Shown here piece by piece: positions 44,096 to 55,018 of a stretch of 64,000 nt of DNA. The notes under the pieces are model-generated. The model saw only the letters and a list, made by a program, of their open reading frames with translations, was not told the origin of the DNA and did no database searches. Origin of the DNA: Sinohyriopsis cumingii (Eukaryota > Mollusca > Bivalvia > Unionida > Unionidae); NCBI GenBank assembly GCA_028554795.2, contig CM068827.1:72885809-72949808 (forward strand), read 5' to 3'. The translations under genes and the position numbers were made by a program. Position 1 is the stretch's first letter; each line of letters opens with the position of its first letter.

Positions 44096-44150
<55 letters not shown>
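44095..44150 (+). repeat. (TTA)n tail of the LINE
   Basis: About 18 perfect trinucleotide units end the LINE exactly where the duplicated flank resumes. Confidence 0.9.
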
Positions 44151-44154
<4 letters not shown>

Positions 44155-45086
44155 ACTTTCTCAGTTCATCATCTTTGGATTGAAGTATGTAGATATTTCC
44201 TGATTGTTATGAGTTACGTATTTACTGTACTTTGGCGCCTTTCGTATTTATTATCTACAAAAGGGAAACCATAGTATAAGTAAAATATCGCCAACACCCA
44301 TTATCAGTGCAATTAATATGCATTACTAGTTTATCAGCTTGTTCGAAGGTTAATACACATTAGTTCTGCATAATCTAAATACTTTTCAGATCCACACATG
44401 TTAAGTCACTTCAACATAAAGTTGCGTCCTCTGAATGCTAGACCTTTATTCATTGCATTCATCAAACAAAACACCTGCTGTCGGCATTGATTTTGCTGTC
44501 TTTATGAGTGACAAATAGTGTTACTGCTGCCAGACGATGTCTGCATTCTGACAGAATACGTCTTTCTTGTTTCTCAGCAGTATTCTTATTTTCTTCCAGA
44601 TAACATTTACGTGACTCTTAAACCCTGTAATTATTAGACACACATTATTGCAACGTGTGATGTGTAACGAAATGTTGCTAGCAATGTCAAAAATCAATGT
44701 TAATGCACGAAAAGCTTACATGACCAAACTTTTCTGCTATGTCCTAAAATTAGATGTTGAACAGTATACTTCATTTATTAAATCAGGTTTTCTTACATGA
44801 ATAAATTGAACCTCTTCCAAATTTACGTCGGTTGATTTGTGTCTCCTCTCGGTTCATGGTGTCCATTGTAAGACCAGCATAGTCTCGTTTCAGTTACACA
44901 AGTGTTGTATTCCTCGAATTTATAATATCATTTTAACCATGGGATCGATCAGATTGTCTCTCGTGATTTGTAACATTTTCGTAAAACGTATTATTCTTCG
45001 CTAACGGTTTGATCATTTGGTGATATATACATTATGTACATTGTGTGTTGACTTTGATAGATGATTGAGGGTAGAAGTTCGGCATA

Positions 45087-46187
45087 TCAGACTATTGTCA
45101 TTATTTTAAAGTTCTTTACGAATAGTTGAGTTCAATGTCTAGACTTATTTACAACTTAGAAAGTCCTGGAAGAGTACGTTTGACCTACGTCCTAATAATT
45201 TTATTGTGTTTTAGGCTTACATATGACTGTGACAAACAAACCTATTCGTTACTATCTTAAGATCAATGTGCGAATATGTTACTGTTGTGTTGAAATATAA
45301 TTTGAAACGAAACATTTTGTAAATTTAATTGAATAAAGCTAGATATCAGATTGTATGCAATTAGGTTAGAAATTGATAAAATCAGATTAAATGGTCTCTG
45401 ATTTAATAACTTATTTGTTATCATCCATATTTATCACGTCTGTCCAGCCACTCGATTCTTCATATCTTCTAATTGTCAAATTGAATTCTAAGAGCGCTCA
45501 TGTTAAATGGCAAACCCATATCGAATACTATCTGAAGACTGACAGTAAAATCTAATATTACTACCCGTACTGTGAATTCCTAAACAAAGGAATTGCAATC
45601 GTAAATATTGAGATAAGCTCGTCTTTATTAAACTCTCTGGCGTAAAACGATCCATAGAGACTAATACAATCTTTGCTAAACATTTGCATGGAGAAATATA
45701 AAGTAAAAACAAATAGATAACAACGGATCATTTTATCTTTCTCTGTATCCTGCTCGCTTGTAAGTATCCTTGTTCGTATGCGGATATTTGGTTTACAATG
45801 TCTATTGTTCTTGTATTCTTTATGAATGTACCAAATAATTCATGTATGTATTCCTTCAGCAAGGCAAGTACCTTGTTTAGGCTAAATCGGGAAAAATGCA
45901 CATACATAATTACAAATCAACATCGGCATTTTTTTAACAGGTGGAAGATTTAATGTGCTTTATGTATTCTGCTATTCTTTTTTTTATATAATTACTACGG
46001 AAGTCATTATTAGTTAATGATCTAGAGAAATTGATATCATTCAGCAATTTGAATATCATTTATGAGAATCCTATCCAGTCCAATATATTTTTTAATATGT
46101 TCTTTTCGTTTCTTTTCCAGATGTAGTAGTTACATGTTGTGGAGACAAAACTATAGTTTTCTTCCATTAATATGTCTAACAAGTAAC
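45087..46187 (+). repeat. Duplication segment alpha' (copy 2)
   Basis: Direct-repeat partner of 37790-38888. It begins 112 bases after the end of the beta copy, so the order alpha-beta-alpha'-beta' is that of a tandem duplication. Confidence 0.85.
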
Positions 46188-46639
46188 TTTAGGATAAATA
46201 TTTAAAAATTCTGCTGATGATGCTATTTATCGTTAGTTAAAAAGAGATGATTTCACTGATATTCTTTATATTACCCTTACTGCATCGAAATTGTTTTCTA
46301 AATTTGGTTTATTGAACACTGGGATCAAAGTGACTTCCTATCGGCTTGTTTTGAATAGTTGTCTTCATTGCATAGTTCGTTTACAATTTGCTTCATTTCA
46401 ATTGTCTACTACGGATTGATTCTTTATATTTTATCTTGTTTCTTTCCTTTCTGTCAAATACGAACCTAGTACAAAGGAATAATTTTGACCAAGCCTCGCA
46501 AAGTGATTTTATCTTGATTTGACATTAAAAAGGACGTGTTCACCAAAACAAGCCGAGATACTTACTTTAAAAGGTAATTACTGACACTTGAAAAGAACGT
46601 ATGGTACAAGAACAATAGATGGATCAAATAAAACGTAAA

Positions 46640-47190
46640 CAAGATGGTGGAATAAACAGATAAACAAAACAATAATAATCACCAAAAAAAGAAACTTTAC
46701 CAAGTATGGTTTAAAACAAGAAACGAAGAGGATTAAATCGAATACAGAATTGTCTGAAGCGACATCAAGAGAGAAGTGAAGATAGCGACGGACGAATGTT
46801 AGAAAAACTATGGCGAGTGTATTATTGTGTTGTGGATTTTTTTGTACTTTTTACAATTTGAGTCAGAAAGTATGGTGAAGACCTGATCAATATCTTCAAA
46901 ATCTACAAACAATTTGTTATAAAAGCTAAAAAAATATGAGATTAAGACATGAAATCTTAAACACAACAGAAATAATAAATGAGAAAACAAGAAAGCCATT
47001 ATATGACGATACCTAAATCAAAGCAAGGTGTGAAGAATACTTCCAAGATCTGCAGAATCCATCAGAACTGAGAACTACTAAGACACCCTTTACACCTAGG
47101 CAGAAGGAGCACATTGAACATGCAATCCTGGAACAAGCAGTCTGAGAAGCAATCATGAAGAGCCCGAGGAACCATACTAGAATATAATCG
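46640..47190 (+). pseudogene. Fragment of a second LINE (RTE/Jockey-like linker before reverse transcriptase)
   Basis: Translated in two or three frames this reads RWWNKQI, then KKKLYQVWFKTRNEED, IEYRIV, SDIKREV and YGE, then CEEYFQDLQNP and a VxEAI-like block. That is the charged linker between endonuclease and fingers in RTE/Jockey-type LINEs. Stops occur about every 15-25 codons. It ends before any catalytic motif, followed by a T-run, so this is a doubly truncated fragment. It lies between alpha' and receptor exon 2. Confidence 0.6.
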
Positions 47191-48430
47191 ATATTTTTTT
47201 TATATAAATGATTGATTTGAATTCTGGAATAATTGATTTGAGGTACAAGCAACACACGTTAGGCATTCATGTTTGTTTAAATTATGTAACTTTGATTAAG
47301 TATGCATGTTTCTGTGAATCTTAACTTATGTTTCCCCATTGTATTATCAAAGTCACAATGAGCTTTCAATTAAAAGTTTTAACTCACTGTTCAATGTTCT
47401 TTGCTATGTTTTTCCATTACACTATCAAGGACTACAAAAGTACAAGGAACGTTAAACTGATGTTGAAAATATTTGAATCTAGTTGTTAAAACTGTTTTCA
47501 GGTATCATATGTACTTAGTGATATTTGTATTGTGTAAATATAATACATGTGCTTCTCTTTCTACCATTTTATCACTCTAACTTTCTTAATGATATTAACC
47601 TCTACCGTTTCGTACATATTAACATATGTACTGAATTCATTTTCTAACTTATCGATATCCTCAATATTCATTTAAAATGGATTATGCAAACTAGAGGAAA
47701 GATTTATTGTCTTTATTTAGTACGTTTATACAAGCTTTTCTTCCCCCCCCCCCATCCTTATAATTCTTGGAATGAGCTTCCACTTAATAGTTTTAACTGT
47801 TCAATGTAAGTTTATAATTATGTATGTGAGCTTTAAAAATATACACATCGTGTTTCCAGTGATATTTTACTCAAATAGTTTAATATATCTGAGAGTGTAT
47901 TTAAGACAATTTCCATTGAATTTATTAAATATTTACCTAAATTACTTCGTTCGTAGAAATATGTAAATATGCTAAAATCCATTGTCTAAATTAAATCAAT
48001 GAATTTGATTATTACAGTTTGTCATGTATGGTTCAGCCTTATCGAATGACACGTCTAGTTTAGTAGCAATCCCTCCAAAGAATTTGATCAAGTTAACAAT
48101 ATCGATAAAATGTCGTGTCTTTATAACATTATTGTTTATTTTCTCAGCCAAATTCAGTTAAGCCTTGCTTTTCTTTATTTTTCCTCAAAGTTCTTTTTTA
48201 ATCTATTCGCTCAAGGCCATTCAAGTTTTTCTTTCAGTTTCACCAGTTTCTTATTCTGAATGTGCGACAAAATTCATTCTTTTAAAGAATTTTGCAATTG
48301 ACTATCATCTGAAATGAAACATACTTATCTTTTTCCCAAGCTATAAATAATACTATTTTATATCACCAGGGATGAAAAGACATGTTCCACAAGCTGATAG
48401 TTTCGTTAAATGTACTTTTGTTTATATAAT
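47190..48430. other. No gene recognised
   Basis: AT-rich; a C-homopolymer at about 47744-47753. The lower-coordinate end may hold further Penelope-like sequence on the minus strand, but no motif is clear. Confidence 0.4.
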
Positions 48431-48630
48431 GCTGCTAGAATGGTTCATGACATTAGATGTTAAACGATACATGCGTACTGGATGCAGTATATGTAAATTT
48501 AATTGTCGGGTAAAGTTTATTTAAGCAATCAATACATTCTAGAAGCTCTTTATTGTTTGGTCGCGAATCATAAAAATGTCATCTAAACTCGTAACCAAAT
48601 AGAATGATTAAAATTCTTGTTTTCAGGATA
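48430..48630 (-). pseudogene. Penelope-like reverse transcriptase fragment
   Basis: On the minus strand, 48453-48590 is an open frame containing LDDIFMI (the D-D pair at 48578-48583), FLECIDCLNKLYP and TIKFTYTASSTHVSF. The combination x-DDIFxI, a helix, then P-T/S-IKFT matches motif C and the strand after it in Penelope-like elements. The conserved aromatic-Ile before DD is Ser-Leu. Upstream sequence is out of frame. No GIY-YIG domain or element ends were seen. Confidence 0.5.
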
Positions 48631-48975
48631 TCCTTCTTCTCATTTACCTCTGCACTTTAAAGAGGCCACGTCGCGTGTTTAAAGTACATGTACAATACTT
48701 TGTAATATTCTCCAGGCATGAATCAAAGTCGATTGGCAAGATAATTCCACAATAGAACCTTCATTCAACATACTTTTAAATTGTTTCCCGATTACTCTGG
48801 AAATGCATTTAGGAAACAATAGTAATTCATACTATTCTGTAGGTTAGTTTTAATTCTTTCACTTTGTTTGATTTTATATTTAATGGAAAAAAATGAATAG
48901 TTTTGATTATGGAACGCTTCTCGGGTTTTACCTTTCTGTGACATAAAATATTAAAGAATCGCTCTCTCTCGTTCT

Positions 48976-49104
<129 letters not shown>

Positions 49105-49824
49105 CTATAAATTGATAATGGACAGTGAACAACTGGTTTCGCACTAGTCTGAGCCCCTTCGTATCTGACTGTGAGTTTTGCAAATGCAAAGACATGAGAA
49201 ACAAGAAAGACAGAAAACGTTGAAATTTCAAAAGTTTGCATAACAATTTCTATTGAAATCAAAGCTTCAAAATATTTTAAATTCAACTAGTTGGATTCCA
49301 TTTGACCTATCATGATGTGTATCTCCTTATATCGACCTCCAAATGAATGAACGATATCACAGTCTGTTTTTGTTTGTGAAAATTGGTGTAACCTTCAATT
49401 ATTCCCGTATATTTCCTTATTTTAATAGTGCTCATAGACTAGTAATTGGCAATTTTATTGGCTCAAGGTTGTCTTTTACTTTCTGATTTAGGCCTTTTGG
49501 TTTCAATGTTCTAAGGTCGTACTTAATAAGTTTCATTTTTTGTCATGTTTTCATAAATCCATTTGGGGTTGTGAGCAATTGTAATTAGTGTTTTAGCACT
49601 GGACGTGTGGCCAGGAGAAGAAAATATTTCTGCAACTGGACGATCGTTTGCCTTTGAACAAGACTCGGTTTTAGCAAAGGTACATAGATACAGGCTAGTG
49701 AGAAACAATTATTGCACTATTCGTTGTCAGTCTATTGCATTTATCTTAGCAAATCCGTTGTTACACACTACACTACACACGCGATCAATGGGAATGACCG
49801 TTATTCAAAAAACAGTTGTATATA

Positions 49825-49866
<42 letters not shown>
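49825..49866. repeat. (CA)n(TA)n microsatellite
   Basis: About ten CA units followed by about eleven TA units, directly 5' of the decayed family-B SINE. Confidence 0.95.
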
Positions 49867-49879
49867 TCGCATATTGCAT

Positions 49880-50135
49880 TGCTGCTTCGAATGAAGGTTT
49901 CGAACACCGGCCGAGTCATACCAAAGACTTATAAAAATGGTACTTACACGTGCCCCACTATTCGCTCAGCATTAAGAGGTCAGTGTTAGGACTGGTCGGC
50001 CTGGTGTCAGGATAATGCGACTAGTGGGACATTATGTTACATGTATGCGGCAAGATGCAGTAGTTCTAGACATCACTATAAAGTGCCACACTTCAGACAT
50101 CGTAGTGATATGACTGAAAAAATGTTAAAGCAAAC
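49880..50135 (+). mobile_element. tRNA-derived SINE, family B, copy 3 (5' truncated, decayed)
   Basis: It shares 'gagtcataccaaagacttataaaaatggta' (in parts), 'cgctcagcattaagaggt' and 'ggcctggtgtcaggataat' with the other copies. The A box is missing and the hairpin arms are mutated. Lies 3' of receptor exon 2. Confidence 0.8.
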
Positions 50136-50143
50136 CCAACTTT

Positions 50144-50144
<1 letters not shown>

Positions 50145-50179
<35 letters not shown>

Positions 50180-50197
50180 GACACAGACACACTCACA
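50145..50197. repeat. (CT)n(CA)n microsatellite at the SINE 3' end
   Basis: CT repeats then CA repeats with GACA variants, beginning about ten bases after the SINE body, so probably grown from its tail. Confidence 0.9.
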
Positions 50198-50329
50198 CGT
50201 GTGCTCTAAATGCAGATATTGTGTGTGTTTTGATAAACGCTAAATCTCTATACCTGTGTCCGAATGTACTGTTATGTTATCAAGAGTACATTGCGAACTG
50301 TTTTGGTTAAGACTGTTTGTCATTCAAAG

Positions 50330-50335
50330 TTTATT
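50330..50335 (-). terminator. Candidate poly(A) signal for the receptor
   Basis: The minus strand reads AATAAA here, 47 bases past the receptor's stop codon. In such AT-rich DNA the hexamer is common by chance, so only its position supports it. Confidence 0.35.
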
Positions 50336-50382
50336 CTTCCATGGTTTTAAGTTAAGATGAATATACATTTTCTGATATCGTT

Positions 50383-51071
50383 TCACATATATTCTGCCAT
50401 GGAGATTGTTTCTGTGGAAAAGCAATGATTGATTCTAACTGACTTCACTATACCGCAAACACTCTCGCGGAATCTCTTGTTCATTAACCAGTACATTGCA
50501 GGATTTATAGCGCTATGTGCATGTCCAAGCCAAAGAACGAAGGGTAATGCACGCGGTAATTCAGGGCCGTTGTCAAGATCTGCTAATGCGGATAGGACGT
50601 TGTAAGGGAGCCAGCAGACCAAGAATGCAATGATGAGAAGAATAACCATACGTGCAGCTAGTTTCCTGCTGACTAATCTATGTGCACTGCTATTTGAAAT
50701 AGTTCTATTCATGTCAATTGTCAAAAGTGCTTTCCCAACGTGACCGTAACAAACCCCAATGGTAAAGGCAGGTATGATGAAAACGGCAAATAACAGAAAC
50801 ACACCATATGCCTGTCGATCTCGATCTTGTGGCCAATTTTCTATGCACAATGTTAAATCAGGCGAGAACGGAATGTCGAGGGTATCAATATCCCGAATAT
50901 AGATCAGAGGTCCCATGAAACTAGCTGCTACGACCCACATGGTGCAAATCAAGGCAAATGATTTGGCTGACGTGGACGAAAGGCGGAACTTTGCAGCAGG
51001 ATGCTTGAGAGAAATGTAGAGATCAATACCCATGGCCATCATGGAGAAAATACTAACTGCAACTGCAACAC
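50383..51071 (-). CDS. Rhodopsin-family (class A) peptide-type GPCR, coding exon 2 (TM3 to C-terminus)
   Basis: This is the 3' coding exon of a seven-helix receptor; exon 1 is at 60626-61016. The acceptor (ttgcag, 51072-51077) opens the exon with GT, which completes the Gly codon begun in exon 1 (phase-1 intron). It encodes residues 131-359: rest of TM3 with D147-L148-Y149 at the DRY position, the TM4 Trp (W176), the extracellular-loop Cys (C206) that would pair with C123, the TM5 Pro (P231), a TM6 CWLP block (283-286), TM7 NPAMY (320-324), then a basic helix-8 segment with C336 as a possible palmitoylation site. The stop is TGA at 50383-50385. Known of the family: ligand-activated G-protein signalling at the plasma membrane. 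The ligand is unknown; the general look is that of neuropeptide receptors. Oddity: the near-invariant Arg of DRY is Leu (codon CTC, one base from CGC). The rest of the frame is intact. Confidence 0.9.
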
Positions 51072-52580
51072 CTGCAAGGATCACAAATAAATGAATTTTC
51101 AAAGTGTTAGATATCACAAACGGAAAAAGAGGTAAATTACAAGTTGGAACGTTTGCAGCTTGGTGAATCTCTTGGAATTGTTAAAAGTAGGCAAATATGC
51201 ATTCTGTCATTCATCTGTTCAAATAAGATTCAACATTGGATTGCTTAATGTGAATGAAGGAATTATGAAATTAAATGGGTGTGCGTTCATAAATCGATAT
51301 TTTAAACAAAGATGATTGATTAATCTCTAGAGATCAATCCATATCGATTCTATATGAAACTATTAAGCCACCAACCATAGGATTAACAGAGGGAGCATTT
51401 GCAAACTTTCTTAAATGCTTTGTTTGCTTTTCATAGCTAAACAATGAGTGGCTAATTATATACATAAAATTAACAGAGATATAAAAGAGATTATGCAGCA
51501 ATACTAAAAGGCTTAGAAAATAATATTAGATAACTTTAACTGAGCAGAGATTATATTTCGGAAACAGTCGAGCTTTTTATATTAATTTTTACGATCCCCA
51601 TTCATAAAAGCATCATTAGAAAAATTATGATATAATCTGTGAAAGAACATCTAGACTTAACAATTAAATGTTTGATTGGGTTCAGTATTTAACATACATA
51701 CATATATATACATATATATACATACAAGCAGCAGAGAGGAAATTAATAGAATTACCTCGGTGTTTTACAAACATAAAATCGTCCATAAATGACAATGAGT
51801 GCTTTTGTCTGCGTTAAATACAGAGATATAATTTAAATACGGTATGTTTAGATGACACGTGGAAAATTTAAGATAAAATTAATGCATCAATGAATGGTCT
51901 CGTCTGCTTCAATTTCGCGGCAGAAAGACTTCGTTATAGAAGAGACGTATGTATCTCCATGCCAAAGTAATTATTCGATGCATGTCATCGGTACTAAGTT
52001 ATTGTGTACATTAAAGGTACACATGGCTATGTGATTCATCGCGTATCTTAAACAAGTAGGATCAATTATTTTCCTAATACCTAACAGATAGACATGGGTA
52101 CTTGCATGAATATCAAACATTGTTTAAGTCTGAAGCAAACTAATGATAACGAGAAAGACTTAAATTAACGAATTATTTTGTATTTATTAACCAGATGGAT
52201 AATTTTAGGGAAAGAATAAGATTCGAATATGTAAAGATGAAACCAAAGTCTCAAATTTCCTGAGAGATATATTTAACCAGGTTTTGATGCTAGTTATTTG
52301 CAAAAATATTGTATTAATCAAACCAATCTATATTGGTTTAACTGTCTTACGACTAAATAAATTGAGTCAGTACAGATCAGACGCTTTCTTTTTTACATAT
52401 TCAAGACTCAAACAATCATCAATTAGGCCACATTAATTCTTTTTTGGTAGCTATCAACAGTAATTCGAATATTGTTTCCATTATATCATCAGTATTTATC
52501 GCAATCATCATTCTATAATTTAAGAACCAATATTTATCGTAAGCTATTGCACAGAAAAGTCCGAAAGATGAAGGTGATAT

Positions 52581-52736
<156 letters not shown>

Positions 52737-53630
52737 ATATTGGTCACTCCAAAAGTTATCCCTTTGCGAGCTTCCTTAATATTCATGTTTTGTGCCGAAA
52801 TTACACATTTTGTCTGGCAATATACACAAGGGAAGGTTATATTTATATAAAATACATTTGATGTTAGTTCATTAGTTCTGCTTTCTATCATTTCAGAGAA
52901 TTGTTGTGAGTGTAATGTTGAAAGTAAGATCTTAAGAAAGATCCAAGGATGCAACGGAGATTAAGTGATATTCAAAACTTATTTCCATTCACAAAATATA
53001 ACATGACCTTTTTGCAAATATTTTGAAAATCACTTGCTCCTGAAGTCAACTTTCTCAATGTATCATCTTTGGATTAAAGTATGTAGGTATTTCTTGATTC
53101 TTATGAGTTACGAATTTACTTTACTTTGGCGCCTTTCGTATTTATTATCTACAAAATGGTAAACCATTGTAAGTAAAATATCACCAACAGCCATTATCAA
53201 TGCAATTAATATGCATTGCTAGTTTATCTGCTTGTCAGAAGGTTAATACACATTAGTTCTGCATAATCTAAATAGTTTTCAGATCCACACATGTTAAGTC
53301 ACTTCAACATAAAGTTGCGTCCTCTGAATGCTGGACTTTTATTCAATGCATTCATCAAACAAAACACCTGCTGGCGGCATTGATTTTGCTGTCTTTGTGA
53401 GTGACACATTTTGTTACTGCTGCCAGGTTATGTTTGCATTTTGACTGAAGAGGTCTTTCTTGTTTCTCAGCTGGTATTCCTTGTCTTTCTCTCAGATAGT
53501 AATTAGGTGACTCTTGAACCCTGTACTTATGTCTAATACATTATTTCAACGTCTAATGTGTAACGAAGTATTGCTTGCAATGTGAAAAATCAATATTATA
53601 GCACGAATAGCTTACATGACCAATCTTCAA

Positions 53631-54733
53631 GTATCCAAGGTTGTGCTTTTTGTACTTAGAAAACGTGACGAAAAGTATAGTTTAATTATGTGAATATCAG
53701 CTAAATTGTTCGGTATAATATCACCTTTAAAAGTGTCCAACAATTTATTCTTAAATATTAAACTCTAATGACAGTCTTTAATGGCCTTTGTATTTCTTCA
53801 ACAATTTAACCTTTTTCTAACTGTTCCATATGAGACTTTAACATGATATAATGTTCCCAATTTAATTTGTCCATGTCACTCTCCAAAGATTCTGTCTTTA
53901 GTGCATATCTACAGTCTAGTTAATCACTGTACAAACTAATTAGTCTTTATGCAAAGTCTAGCAAATATTCTAGCGTTATTAATCTGAAGACAACGCATGC
54001 ATTATTCAATGTATTTAATTCTTCTGTAAAAACTAGAGCCAAATGCTATGGAATGATAACTATAATTTTCAATTTTAATATTTTGGATTCTACGAGATCT
54101 GTGTCTTTAGCAATTTATATTTGTTCCAAACTGCTCTAATAATTGCATATATGGTTTTGGAACTTTGGTCTGAAATTTATGATGATGTTAGATACATTTG
54201 AAAACAAAATGTGTTCTAAAACTTACATGTCTCGAGATACGGAGAAGATTCATTTAATATAGTTTATCACGACCCTTCATTTATTAAGAACCTTGTCAGC
54301 CAAGTCATTTTAATATAATCGGTAAATTTCATTATTTTTATCATTTTATACATCAGTTTTAGTAATCTTTAAACAGCGGGTGTCGATTTACTTGATCCAC
54401 TGCACCGTTCTAAATGAATTTACATAAAAGCTGATCACAGTTTTCACAACACCTTTTCAGGACCAAAACAAGAAAGTAAATGTATGATGTCAAACCTTTA
54501 TATGACTGTGATTGTTCCATAAGGCGTAATTAATCGTTGTGACCACTGAACCAGAAGGGTTTTAATTACTCTACTTTTGGGGTATTATTTGTGACTAACA
54601 TACCAATTCATCGTGTCAAATATTTTGAAATACCATTGTTAGACGTAACTATTACGCTGACGTGCAAGACGAGGGTACGTTGTGGTACAAATTACAGTTG
54701 TAACCCGATGTCTTTTTGTCAACGATAAATTTT
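53631..54733. other. 1.1 kb block present only in beta'
   Basis: In copy 1 the sequence runs straight from 'gaccaaactt' to 'ttctgctatg' (about 44735-44745), while here the equivalent flanks are 1.1 kb apart. I see no inverted repeats, coding frame or tail, so it is either an insertion of unknown type here or a deletion in copy 1. Confidence 0.6.
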
Positions 54734-54832
54734 CAGCTATTTCATAAAAAATTAGATGTTGAACAGTATACTTCATTTATTAAATCAGGTTTTCTTACGT
54801 GAATAAATTGAACCTTTTCCACTATTACGTGT

Positions 54833-54955
54833 AACACTGGACAACAAATTTTTACAAAAGTCATGTTACTGAAATAAAATTAGTCAATTCTTATCAATTT
54901 TTATGTGCTGAACACGAATATGACAGTCAAATTGCAAAATTGGCTCTAGTTTTTT
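54833..54955 (+). repeat. Left terminal inverted repeat of the DNA transposon
   Basis: The outer 14 bases and an inner block at 54907-54947 (starting GCTGAACACGAATAT and ending ATTGGCTCT) recur in inverted orientation at the right end. The inner blocks agree at 30 of 41 positions by eye. Confidence 0.75.
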
Positions 54956-55018
54956 TGTAATCTGCAAGAAATTAAAGGTCAACTGTCATAGCCTACCTAT
55001 AAAAAATCAAGTCATTGA

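Larger units (their letters stand above)
40341..44150 (+). mobile_element. Non-LTR retrotransposon (LINE, CR1/L2-like), near full length, degenerate
   Basis: About 3.8 kb on the plus strand with the order ORF1 (SGNH hydrolase then two CCHC knuckles), apurinic-type endonuclease, reverse transcriptase, and a (TTA)n tail preceded by AATAAA. The empty site in beta' gives both ends; the flanks carry only a short 'ttca' repeat. An esterase-like ORF1 together with an AP endonuclease points to the CR1/L2 group; the clade was not tested. Stops, frameshifts, active-site changes and an internal deletion make this copy inactive. Confidence 0.85.
39658..44974 (+). repeat. Duplication segment beta (copy 1), split by a LINE
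   Basis: 39658-40340 and 44151-44974 are collinear with 52383-53049 and, past two insertions, 53050-57354. The split at 40340/44151 is exactly the LINE at 40341-44150. This copy lacks the 1.1 kb block (53631-54733) and the DNA transposon found in the partner, and has three copies of a 66-base unit where the partner has one. Confidence 0.85.
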
